Source of the DNA: Entamoeba invadens IP1
Lineage: Eukaryota > Evosea > Mastigamoebida > Endamoebidae
Reading direction: 5' to 3'
Assembly: GCF_000330505.1 (NCBI RefSeq)
Contig: NW_004443767.1
Coordinates: forward strand, 650,538-714,537
DNA: 64,000 bases
The notes below the pieces were generated by a model that worked only from the letters and a program-made list of their open reading frames with translations, was not told the origin of the DNA and did not search any database. Below, piece after piece: positions 49,697-59,631 of the stretch (the stretch's first letter is position 1; each line of letters begins with the position of its first letter). A program made the position numbers and the translations under genes.

Positions 49697-51116
49697 ATGA
49701 AGTCTTTAGGAATTGAAACACAAGAAGGACATATGCAAAAACGGCGCATTGATAAGAGCGCCCAACGCAACGCATTACGAACGCGGCGCCTTGAAGAAAG
49801 CCGCACACAAATATTACAGATGTATGGTATTCCCATTCCTCAAGAAAAGCCCATGAAAGAATTTTCATTACAAAATTTGATCGAAGAATTTCATGAAGAA
49901 CTGTCGGACGAGGTTTTAAGAGAACGCCTTGCTCTCACCACGAACTTTACTCGAGAAGTTGAAAAAGTCAATTCACTGGACTCCGACTCGCAACTCTTTT
50001 TAGTTCGATTTTTGACATCATGCATCAACAACAGAGACACTAAAATCACTTCTTATGCATTACAGTCGTTGGCTTCGTTATCGGTGTGTTCTCCTGAGAT
50101 TATTAAAATGATTGAAACAAACGGCGCAATATACAATGCAACTCAGACCACAATAGACAAAGATTTGATCATTCCCGTTTGTTTTTAATTCACATTAAAA
50201 ATCTATTTAATAATTAATTAATTATTAATTAATTAAAGGAATAGACAATAAGTTATAGTGTTTGTTATTCCTTGGCAATTTAGCTTCAATCCCCGTCCAT
50301 GGGGCAGTTGAAGTACTTCCAAATGCTTTACGGTTCTGTGTGCAATTTAATGATAGAAATATATTTAGACTTGCGTCGTGGGCTTTATGCATTGCGGCAG
50401 ATGCCGGGTCCAATGTGAGTGAATTGGCAAGTTACTTTCTTAAAATTCAAGACGAAGAAGTTGTGGAGAACACACTACGAGGTTGCCTTGGATTGCTCAC
50501 CCACGACTATTTAATACCATTTCAACAAGTAGTACCCTTCATAGACACCACTCAATTCAGAGACTTGGTCATAGAAATATTGAGTGAAGCCGCATACAAA
50601 GGGATCTTAACGGATGACATCTCTCAGGTCTTTAGAATGTTATTGAAGTATCCGCTGACTCCTTTAGAAATAAAAAATGTTGTTTGGGCTATTGGGAACA
50701 TAGTGATAACAAAGCCACAAATTGTCTTATTCTTCTCTGAAGGCGATTTCTACAAATATGTGATTAAACAGGCGTACTTGACGGACGTTGGTATAAAGCG
50801 CGAGTGTTGTAAAGCAATAGCGTCGATCATCAACGAGTGTAAAACTGAAGTCAAGTGTTTAAAAATGTTAGTCGAGAATGGCATTGTAAATGCCATTATG
50901 GACCTTTTGGACAACTATGAAATATTGCAAAAGGGTGAAATGGTTGATATTATTAAATCATTAATTCTGTTAATGGAGCAAGAGAAGTATGGTGTTGGTG
51001 CGGGACAATATATACAACTGAAACTTGATACAATCAACAAAATCTCGTTTGATAAGAATTCATCGTCACAAGTCGTGAAGTTCATCATGTGGTTGCTCAA
51101 CAATTATTTTGAATGA
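49697..51116 (+). CDS. Importin alpha-like protein
   Basis: Two exons, 49697-50176 and 50259-51116, 445 aa against the usual 520 or so. The 82-nt intron begins GTTTGT and ends TAG; it joins TIDKDLIIP to CLLFLGNLASIP at phase 0. Residues about 14-40 (KRRIDKSAQRNALRTRRLEE) resemble the basic importin-beta-binding domain, followed by armadillo-type helical repeats to about residue 440. The NLS-binding Trp/Asn array is only partly visible (SWALCIAADAGSN, NVVWAIGN). Importin alpha carries NLS cargo into the nucleus with importin beta. The short, divergent repeats suggest a reduced or atypical member. Confidence 0.85.
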
Positions 51117-51274
51117 ATTTGATTGATTTTTCACTGTTTTTTTTTGCATGTCAAAAACGTTAAATTCTGAAATGAAAATGAGAAATTGCCCTCATTGCGA
51201 TAAAAATTTAAGTCAAGAAAATGATGCGATAAAACAAGAAAGAAATAATCACTGAAGTTAGAACAGAAAATCAA

Positions 51275-51709
51275 TTACTTCAATGGGACGAACTTAGAAG
51301 AGTGGGTAGCACCGACACCAGGTCTTCCGTGAGTGACTGGCTTGTAGGTGATAGAAAATTCACCGAGGTAATGTCCGAGCATTTCAGGCTTGATTTCGAC
51401 AGTGGTGAAAGACTTTCCATTATAAACGCCGATGACTGAGCCGATCATGTTTGGCAAAATGATTTTGTTTCTGCACTGAGTCTTGACGATCTTTGGCTTC
51501 TCGTCGGCTTTAGTGGCCTTCTTGATCTTCAACAATTTCTTGACAAGGCGCTCATGTTTCAACTTTGGGGAACGGGCATATGATCTTCTGCAGCGAGCGT
51601 CCAACATCTTAACAAAATCGGGCTCTGGCATAGCAGTAATCTCCTCAAGGGATTTGCCCTGAAACTCGAACTTCTTGAAGGTACGCTTCTGTCTCTGGTT
51701 GTCTGACAT
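51275..51709 (-). CDS. RPS15: 40S ribosomal protein S15 (uS19)
   Basis: 144 aa, the normal eukaryotic length. Motifs include [36 protein letters not shown] and the C-terminal [20 protein letters not shown] ending [10 protein letters not shown]. uS19 sits in the head of the small subunit near the decoding centre. Strong codon preference (frequent AAG, TTC, ATC) fits a highly expressed gene. Confidence 0.96.
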   Translation of the reverse strand: MSDNQRQKRTFKKFEFQGKSLEEITAMPEPDFVKMLDARCRRSYARSPKLKHERLVKKLLKIKKATKADEKPKIVKTQCRNKIILPNMIGSVIGVYNGKSFTTVEIKPEMLGHYLGEFSITYKPVTHGRPGVGATHSSKFVPLK

Positions 51710-52158
51710 CCGAAAAGTGCCAAAACAGTTCGTTTGTTTTTCATTAACCCTATACCTTCTTCTTTTTTATTTACTATCATTTCTGATTCTTTTTATTAGT
51801 TACTATAGTTTAAATGGGAAATTATTGAGTCAAATAATAATTGTTTAATTCTTTTATTATATTGAAATAGTTGGATTATTTAACTTCAAGAACGGGATCT
51901 TCTTATAGTAAACAATAGTATTTTTGTAACAATATAGTAATTTCATCATTAAATTATATTAATTAAATTAATAATAAATTTTATTAAATAAATGAATAAT
52001 GATGAAATTGATTTTATTAGTTTAAACAACTATTTGGATCATAACAATAGATTTGTGTGACTTTTGAATGAAAAATCATTTGTTCCACAAAATTAAACGT
52101 AATTGTTTAAATATTTCTAATACCAACTAATAAAAAACTTGGAAGTCAGCCCATCTGT
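51710..52158. other. Divergent AT-rich intergenic region
   Basis: About 450 bp between divergent genes uS19 and AVL9-like. A/T-rich, no clear box. It should contain both promoters. Confidence 0.4.
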
Positions 52159-53493
52159 ATGTCTGAAAACACCATTTTTATCCACTTGTGTCTGCTTCAA
52201 AACTCATCATCAACATTACTGGTATTCCCTCCGTTACCTAACCCATTCGGTTATAACATTAAAAACCTTGCCAATTTCAGTCAACCCGATGCACCACTCT
52301 GTTCTTCTCAATTTCACTTTCACCCCTCAAAAAATCGAGACGACCCGCCACTCGGTGTTGTGACGTGCAGTGTCTCTTCTAAGGCGTCAATCTCTGTGTT
52401 AACCAATTCGCCTTTTTTGACATACTTTTCCGTTCGTCTCCAGAAGATTGCTCAGTTCCTCAGTACACAACATGAAGTGACTAAAGACATCTTTATACAG
52501 TCATACAATCTATTGGTCTGCAGCGCAGTACCATCTCCGTCCCCCTTTGAAATAGAAAGTTCATATAAGAGCGACACGTCTCTCACAAAGTTGTTACTGA
52601 AATTCCCAAACGACTTCTTCTCAATATTAAAGTTAACTCTTATAGACTCCAAAAGTGTGTTATTAAGTACAGAAGAGTCGAGTAGTTCAATGTTATATTC
52701 TCTGGTGTCTTGTAACCCAGGAGAAGTCATTCGATTCGACGACGTTCTTTCTCTCTGCGGTGTCGATGTGATCAACCCATTGTTGGAACTCGCGTTGCCA
52801 CTGAAGACGTCATTGGACCATCACACACTCTTTACACTTCCTTATGTACTCTTACCTACATTCGTCGACAAGCCTTTCTTCGCCGCAATGTCAAATAATA
52901 TTCTTCGAACGCGCAATGAAAGTGTCGACGTTGTTATCGACGTCGATAACGCTAAATTTGTGTGGAACAACAAAGAGATTCAGCGAAGTGTTGCGATGAC
53001 TTCTTGCGACAAAAAGTTAGCGAAAACGATGGTAGAAAAGGTCAAATTGTATCAACAAAATGCGACCAATGGGATGTATGAAGGGAGTGAGCATTGGCTT
53101 ATAATGCGGTGTTGCACATACATCGTCTCGTTGTTGTCGTATTTGTGTACACTCGACATCTTTGAGATCGACGCAGAGACCGACGGGAAAGTCTCCAGAA
53201 GTTGTGATTTTGGCGTAGATTTTATGAAGCGATTTCTGAAGACCCAAATGTTTGAGGACTGGCGAAAGACATTGAGTTTGTCTGGCAAAGCGACAAAATT
53301 GGCAAATCTTTTTTCAACAACCCATCCCACTACTATTCCCTTAATTGGGAAGGCATCAACAACGAGGGGAACTCTATATGACTACGAGCAACTCTTTGAT
53401 ATTAAAAAAGTGATGGAAGACCTTGGAATTAGTGGAGAGGAGCAAATGAAGGAAAGAGTCGACTTAGGTGGTGATGGGGTCATCGAGTTGTGA
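52159..53493 (+). CDS. AVL9-like DENN-domain protein
   Basis: 444 aa from ATG 52159. The N-terminal half follows the AVL9 pattern: LPNPFG near the start, GVVTCSVSS-type strand, a stretch of helices, then TKLLLKFPNDFFSILKLTLI with SVLLSTEESSSSMLYSLVSC and NPGE, matching the conserved DENN core (hydrophobic helix, then a V-L-[FL] strand and a final Leu/Ser helix). AVL9 acts late in the secretory pathway, and DENN proteins are typically Rab exchange factors. The C-terminal third is less conserved. The identification is from pattern, not a search. Confidence 0.7.
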   Translation: MSENTIFIHLCLLQNSSSTLLVFPPLPNPFGYNIKNLANFSQPDAPLCSSQFHFHPSKNRDDPPLGVVTCSVSSKASISVLTNSPFLTYFSVRLQKIAQFLSTQHEVTKDIFIQSYNLLVCSAVPSPSPFEIESSYKSDTSLTKLLLKFPNDFFSILKLTLIDSKSVLLSTEESSSSMLYSLVSCNPGEVIRFDDVLSLCGVDVINPLLELALPLKTSLDHHTLFTLPYVLLPTFVDKPFFAAMSNNILRTRNESVDVVIDVDNAKFVWNNKEIQRSVAMTSCDKKLAKTMVEKVKLYQQNATNGMYEGSEHWLIMRCCTYIVSLLSYLCTLDIFEIDAETDGKVSRSCDFGVDFMKRFLKTQMFEDWRKTLSLSGKATKLANLFSTTHPTTIPLIGKASTTRGTLYDYEQLFDIKKVMEDLGISGEEQMKERVDLGGDGVIEL

Positions 53494-53603
53494 AGTGTAT
53501 GATAATAACATTTTTAATATTTTGTCATTCAAATTTAGTAAAAATATAGTAAAAATGTTATAAATGAATTAAACGGAATTTTGATATATAAAGCACAATG
53601 CAT

Positions 53604-53614
53604 GAACTTAAAAA
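53604..53614 (+). promoter_or_regulatory. GAACTTAAAAA core-promoter-like box
   Basis: Exact copy of the box upstream of the IST1-like gene, again starting 20 nt before the start codon. Confidence 0.5.
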
Positions 53615-53623
53615 GAGAGAAAG

Positions 53624-54751
53624 ATGTCTAAAGAGAAAGAGAAGGCAAGCAAAGGCCAAAATGTTGCGTTGGAAATACACGAGATAGTGGGGAAGGAAGA
53701 AACGAAAGAGACGAAAAATGTTAAGTCTGAGGAAGATACGGATAACATATTAATAGAGAAGTCGGACTTCTGTTTACGACAGTCGGACTATGACCGCCTT
53801 GAAGACGGGAATATGTTGAACGACGTCATTATCAATTGGTATATCAAAGAAGTTGAAATACGGCACTTAAATGTCCGTCTGAAGGTCTTTAACACATTCT
53901 TCTCGTCGAAGATCTATTCGATATGTTCGATAGAGGAAGACGATAAGAGAGAGCAACGGTATCAACAGTTTCTGAATTGGATTGACAAGAATTCATTTAT
54001 GATGGACTACCGATTTTTACTGTTTCCGTGTATCCTCGACTCCCACTGGTTCTTAATTATCGTCTGCAACAAAACAGAAAAGGACGTGCTGAACTGGGCT
54101 ACCCTTGGCGAAACAGAGGACGGCGCAGTCGATGAACATTATTACGGGAAAGACACGGACACATCTAGTCTCACAATTAAGAAGAGAACAGTGGCAGAAG
54201 AGTTCGAACAGTCGGAGGAGAGTCTGTCACAATCCCTTTTGGAAACCCCGTTTAAACGGTCGAACTCGAAGAAGAGTCCGATATACCCCATTTATCAAGG
54301 AACGTCCGATGATAAGAAGACTGAGAAACAAGTGGAGATGAGAGTCGATTCATCGGATGGAGAAGAATTGAGTTATAATGATTACACCAAGTCACCGTGT
54401 ATTTTAATAGTCGACTCTCTTCGAAGTAGTAAGTCGAGCAAAAAGATGGTGGCCAAGATCAAAGAATTTCTTCGATGGGAATTTAAAAGAAATGACAAAA
54501 TAAGCGAATGGGAGAATTGGGAAGACGACGAGAAGGATATCTTCATCGACGTCCCACAACAAAAGAACGGATATGACTGCGGAGTCTATATGCTCTATTT
54601 CATCAAAAAGTTCATCATCTATACACCAGATACAAACGAAAAGTTCCAAAGACTCACAAAGAAAGTCGACCCTTTAAAAGAGAGAAAAAAGATTAAGGAA
54701 CACTTGAAAAAAGTCATTCAAAAGGAGACAGGCGTTGTTCTTTTGGATTAG
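53624..54751 (+). CDS. Ulp1/SENP-type SUMO protease (peptidase C48)
   Basis: 375 aa. Residues about 48-360 form the C48 catalytic fold: MLNDVIINWYI, FNTFFSSKIYSI, DSHWFLIIV (catalytic His), ILIVDSLRSS (catalytic Asp), and VPQQKNGYDCGVYMLYF (oxyanion Gln and catalytic Cys). A long Ser/Glu-rich loop between the His and Asp strands resembles the inserts of SENP6/SENP7. Such enzymes process SUMO precursors or remove SUMO from targets, mostly in the nucleus. All catalytic residues are present, so the enzyme should be active. Confidence 0.92.
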   Translation: MSKEKEKASKGQNVALEIHEIVGKEETKETKNVKSEEDTDNILIEKSDFCLRQSDYDRLEDGNMLNDVIINWYIKEVEIRHLNVRLKVFNTFFSSKIYSICSIEEDDKREQRYQQFLNWIDKNSFMMDYRFLLFPCILDSHWFLIIVCNKTEKDVLNWATLGETEDGAVDEHYYGKDTDTSSLTIKKRTVAEEFEQSEESLSQSLLETPFKRSNSKKSPIYPIYQGTSDDKKTEKQVEMRVDSSDGEELSYNDYTKSPCILIVDSLRSSKSSKKMVAKIKEFLRWEFKRNDKISEWENWEDDEKDIFIDVPQQKNGYDCGVYMLYFIKKFIIYTPDTNEKFQRLTKKVDPLKERKKIKEHLKKVIQKETGVVLLD

Positions 54752-54924
54752 ACAACGAAACGTGAAAGGGATAGGAGAATCCATATAGAATCAAATGTAT
54801 GGTTCTTTGTATAGTTTATGTCTTGTTTAGTTCTCATTCATATGTGATTGGTTTTTATTTAGCTTTTATTAGTTTTATTGTAATAATTAAAAATAGATTG
54901 TTTTCATTAATCATTATTTATAGT

Positions 54925-57202
54925 CCAGGGTGTGCCAAACCAGGATGGAATTGGCCGATATAAATAGAGCAATTATTTGGTAAAGAGAAATAAAAATATT
55001 GTCAAATAATATTAAAATAAATATTTACGGCATATACAAATAACAATTACCAATAAATATAATGTTATTTATATTTTTTTCAAATTTTTGTAAGAAGAAA
55101 ATAATATCTTTTATTAAAAAAAATAAACTAATCAATAATAATTAAACAAAATCATCTCACTGCTCATTTGAATGTTTTTGAAAATCGGGGGCAGTTGCAA
55201 AATTGTCTCTAGAACCCTTCATCGACATTTGCTTATTATATTCCATTTCTGACAAATGAGGTTTCCAACCCAATTTTGCGGATGAAAAAGATGACTCAGA
55301 TAAGCAACTTGTTGAATATGCGCTTAGCAAGTATAAGTAAAATGTCCACAGAGCCGTGTTCCGAGGTATTAAAGAACGCAAAGAATGAAGATCTAATATA
55401 TAGTCAGTTTCAAGATGTCCTTTTTTCAAAACAAGTCTGGGCACGATTTTTTCTTTAAATTGAGATATTGAAGAATTATGATATTGTTCTCTCATAATGT
55501 CAATTCCCTCTCTTAACACTTCAAAATCACAGTCAAGTTCTTTTTCTTTATTTAAATATTTTTCTATTTCTATTGCTAAATAACATTTTTCTTGAAGCTT
55601 ATCAAAATATTTTTCCAAAAATTGAAACCGTTTTTTGAACTTTGTTTTTAATACTGTCAACAATTTCAATATCATAATTTTTCTCCTTTCTACATCGAAT
55701 GCCATAATCTTCGAAACATTTTGCATTGAACTAAAGTTGTCATTTTTCACACACAATATCATTTCAATTATATGGATGTAAAAATTTTCAATTTCAATTA
55801 TATCTCTACAAATTATATTGTCTTTGTGTTGTAATTATTGATTAAGATACGACAAATCAACCAAAGTATCCATAAGAACAGCACAAATGAAATGACTATC
55901 TTTATCAACCAAAAAAGAAAGTAAATCGCTCATATCAATATCATTGACACTTTCACACTCAACACTTTTTTCAAGAAAAAAAATTCAATTTCCTTCCAAT
56001 TGTTATATGAAAACGTTACAATTGATTTCATACTTAAAAAACGTGTAGGACAGTATGTTCCAACAGTGGCTCCTCCCATCATTTTCCAATCATTATCTTC
56101 TGATAAAATATAACAAATATCTTTTAACCACTCTAATAGACGAATAACTAAATAATCCTTTTCAAGTTCTTTTGGCGCCAGATTAATTGTATGACAAAAA
56201 CATCTATTTTTATCACAAATAAAAAACTGTTTTCATAGTTAACCTCTTTCATAATGAGAGCATAACATCCATTGTAACAACCATAGATATTTGAACCCGC
56301 ATCACTCGTACAAATACTTATATTATTGCGTTCCACACCAAACTCTAGAAAATACTTAAATATTCTGTCTTTAATAGATTTTCCAGTCGAAAGTGTGGCT
56401 TCCCAAAACTTTAAAAGAATATCTTTGACTTCAGCGTTTTGCATTACCAATCTCACCCACATTACATATTTTCTAACTTTGTGTATTTTGCATTCATCAC
56501 ATTGTATTGCTACAAAAACACAATTTTGGATCATAACTTTGATTTGTTCTTTTTCAATTGAACATTCTTCATCACTTCTACGTCTCATTGTTGTTTTAGA
56601 CAAACAAAGACATTTATAAAAATGTAAACCGTAGACTTTTATTCCTTCGATGACACCATTTATAATATCATTGATAACTTCTGTTTTCGAAATAAGGTTG
56701 TTTTGGATTAATTTTTTCGAAATAAACAACTCACACTCTCTAACATGTTGTAACAATTTTGTGTCTCTATCATCTTCTTGAACTTCTTTTTCTTGCACTT
56801 TTTTAATAAAAATAAAATTTTTACCGGAGTTATAAACGTTTAAAATCAAGTCTATAGTTTTTTTGGTGTATTCAATGGAGTGGATATGTTGATTCATTCC
56901 AATTCTGGTTAATATTTTCCCACATATTTTGCAATAAAAACGGTTTTTGTCTATCCTCTCAAATAATACAAGTTGTGTGTATTCATCTTTCGACATTGTT
57001 TTTTTAAGTTTTTTATTGATATTTATATATAAACTCGGTGTTTTCGACGTTATTAAATTATATTTATTTTTTATATTACCACAAAGCAAAAAATAGTTAA
57101 ACTAAAATATAAAAAAACAAAATAATTATTTTTGTCTTTTTGGTTTGCCACGTCACGAAAGTGCCACGCAGTGCACAAATTGTTACGGTTTGGATTACCC
57201 TG
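54925..57202 (-). mobile_element. hAT-family DNA transposon, degenerate
   Basis: A direct repeat of TTTATAGT flanks the element at 54917-54924 and 57203-57210, the 8-bp target duplication of hAT transposons. Inside, CAGGGTGTGCCAAACC (54926-54941) and the reverse complement of GGTTTGGATTACCCTG (57187-57202) form imperfect terminal inverted repeats. The left end has one extra C. The transposase reading frame is broken (next entry). Confidence 0.88.
55157..56996 (-). pseudogene. hAT transposase, broken by two frameshifts and a stop
   Basis: ATG at 56996 begins MSKDEYTQLV with a BED-type zinc finger (YCKICGKILTRIGMNQHI). The frame runs to about 56220, where a T-run frameshift moves coding into another frame (CDKNRCFCHTINLAPKELEK, then PTRFLSMKS); a second frameshift lies near 55975-55985, and TAA at 55835-55837 follows. 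Coding then resumes to 55157, with the hAT C-terminal dimerisation region (LYLLSAYSTSCLSESSFSSA). The element was probably full length when it inserted. Confidence 0.85.
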
Positions 57203-57716
57203 TTTATAGTTAATTTTACTTTACTATTAGTTGTTTTGAATAGTTATAGTTTTATTGTAGTAATTCTTGTAGTATATTTTTAGTATCAACACAACAAAAG
57301 AACAAATCATTACAAAAAAACTAGAAGAAAAAAACTTATTTTCGTCAGTTGTTTGAACAACAAAAACCAATTTTTAATAAAAGTTAATAAAAAAATTATA
57401 TTGTTAATTATCAATTGAAAAAGAAGTAAAAAAAAAATTACTTCCATTCAACATTATCTATTCAATACAGATAATTTTATTATAAATTATGGTATAAATA
57501 TTAAAAAAATATAGTTATTCTTTACAATCAGTTCAACCATGTATAGAATAACATAAAAATGTTTCTTTTTAAAAATATAAAAAAGTTAAAATGGTTTGTT
57601 AAATTTGGTCAATAGTTGTGAGAGTCCTGATATAGTTTAATAATGGTTTCGAGAATTATAAATTAAAAGAAGTTTGTTAGACCAACCACTTCACGGTTTG
57701 AACGAGAAAACCACAA
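57203..57716. other. Intergenic between hAT element and BspA-like gene
   Basis: About 510 bp of A/T runs, starting with the right copy of the hAT target duplication. No gene seen. Confidence 0.4.
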
Positions 57717-59561
57717 ATGAGTTTGTCAAGCACAAGTGATAAGCTACCGACACAGCTTGAAGGTGTTTATGGGTATATAGTGTCGTCGTATTTCAACGAC
57801 AAAGTTGATTTTCTTAATTTTGAGTGTGTCAATAGAAAGTTCCATAAGAACATTGAACGATTTCATTACAACCCAATTTCCCTTACGAAAAAGACCAAAA
57901 AGCTTTTCAAAAAGATCGAAACGCAATTTTTTTATAATGAGAACGATTTGAAGTACTTACATAAACACGCATCAAAATATATAATGACGTGTCCCGTTGA
58001 TTACAAGACGTCTTGTGAACACCACAAAAAGGGTATTTTATGCAACAAAGTGGTGTTAACAAATGAAAAGGATTATATGAAGAAGACGAGTCTACTGCAG
58101 AGTATAACTTCAATATCAGATGAATGCTTCAAAGCTGTTCAGATAAGAGAAATAGTCATTCCCAAAAGTGTCACACACCTTGGAGCTCGATGTTTTGAGA
58201 ACTGTTCACAGCTTGAAAGTTTGAAGATTCTTGGTAGTGTTATTTTAGGTGAAAAATGCTTTAACAACTGCAGTGAGTTAACTTCTGTAAAGATGAGTCG
58301 AGCTTCTATTGGGAATTTCTGTTTCTCCAATTGCATTAATTTGCATTTCTTTATTCTTCAAGAAGTAGGCGCATTAGGAAATAACGCATTTGAAAATTGC
58401 GAAGTGTTAACGTCCGTCGTTTTACCTTCAACCATAAGAAGAATACCAAACAGTTGTTTTAAAAATTGCGTTTCATTGTGTTCACTAGAAATGCCAAGTG
58501 GAGTTTTAGAAATAGGAAATGAGGCGTTCCAAAATTGTGTGTGTCTCGAGCACTTCCCATTTCCCAAGATGCTGAGAACAATTGGATCTTTTGCGTTCAG
58601 TGGGTGCATCAATTTACTTGAGATACCACTACCAAGTCAAATAGAAAATATTCAAGACAGTGCATTTGAAAAGTGTTATGCCCTTACTGATGTCGAGGTA
58701 CCAGAAAGTGTCACATACATGTCAAATAAAATATTCAACCAATGCACAAATTTAAATCGAGTTCGCTTTCTCTCAAAAACCACTCAAATTCCTTTGGAAT
58801 GCTTTTCAATGTGTCAGAAGTTGGATGCATTTGATGTGCCTCCGAATATTAAAGTGATTAATAGACTCGCTTTCTCTCAAAGTGGTTTGCGTGCATTCAA
58901 ATCACTCCAACAAATAACTTTTATTGGAAGAGAAGCGTTTTTAAAGTGTCAAATGCTGTCGGTGATCGACTTAAGTGCATCGCCTTTGTTACATCTCGAG
59001 CCGAGAATGTTTTGCTCCTGTCCACTCTTAAGAAAAGTGACTCTCCCAACTACTATAAACACTTTAAAAACACAATGCTTTACAAATTGTTTTTCTCTTG
59101 AAGAAATTGTATTACCAGAGGGTATTATTACTATAGGAGTCGAATGCTTCTGTGAATGTATACACTTGACTAACATCGTGTTGCCAAATACACTCGGCTC
59201 ACTGTTGGATGGAAGTTTCAGAAACTGCTCCAGTCTGTCGAAATTGGATATCCCAACGACACTTTCACTTCTTGGAGACTCCACGTTTGAAGCGTGTACG
59301 TCATTGGAAAAACTCGCGTTCTCGTCGCGCCTGACGTGGGTCGGCGATTTGTGTTTTAAGGACTGTTCATCACTCTCAATTCTCAAGTGTCCCGAGTCTC
59401 TGGCTTTGCCTCAAAACGCGTTTTTAAACTGTTTTTTCGAACCACAAGAAAAGACTAAACTTTGCCCGCCAAACAGACTGAAGAGAAACTACCAAACACT
59501 CATTCGACCACATATCAAAGGAATGTCGTCTTCACTTTGTTCTAGCGTTGTTAGTATTTAA
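57717..59561 (+). CDS. BspA-like leucine-rich-repeat protein
   Basis: 614 aa, single exon. After an N-terminal region of about 130 residues (LEGVYGYIVSSYFNDKVDFL is F-box-like), about 18 repeats of about 23 residues follow (for example LPSTIRRIPNSCFKNCVSLC), the LRR_5/BspA type. No signal peptide or membrane anchor is visible, although some Entamoeba relatives are surface-exposed. The Cys at a fixed position in each repeat (FxNC) is typical. Role unknown, likely protein binding. Confidence 0.85.
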   Translation: MSLSSTSDKLPTQLEGVYGYIVSSYFNDKVDFLNFECVNRKFHKNIERFHYNPISLTKKTKKLFKKIETQFFYNENDLKYLHKHASKYIMTCPVDYKTSCEHHKKGILCNKVVLTNEKDYMKKTSLLQSITSISDECFKAVQIREIVIPKSVTHLGARCFENCSQLESLKILGSVILGEKCFNNCSELTSVKMSRASIGNFCFSNCINLHFFILQEVGALGNNAFENCEVLTSVVLPSTIRRIPNSCFKNCVSLCSLEMPSGVLEIGNEAFQNCVCLEHFPFPKMLRTIGSFAFSGCINLLEIPLPSQIENIQDSAFEKCYALTDVEVPESVTYMSNKIFNQCTNLNRVRFLSKTTQIPLECFSMCQKLDAFDVPPNIKVINRLAFSQSGLRAFKSLQQITFIGREAFLKCQMLSVIDLSASPLLHLEPRMFCSCPLLRKVTLPTTINTLKTQCFTNCFSLEEIVLPEGIITIGVECFCECIHLTNIVLPNTLGSLLDGSFRNCSSLSKLDIPTTLSLLGDSTFEACTSLEKLAFSSRLTWVGDLCFKDCSSLSILKCPESLALPQNAFLNCFFEPQEKTKLCPPNRLKRNYQTLIRPHIKGMSSSLCSSVVSI

Positions 59562-59631
59562 TTTATTATTTTTGTGTTTAAGACACAACAAAACAAATGT
59601 ACTTCGATTATGATTTGGTTGGTGATGGCTT

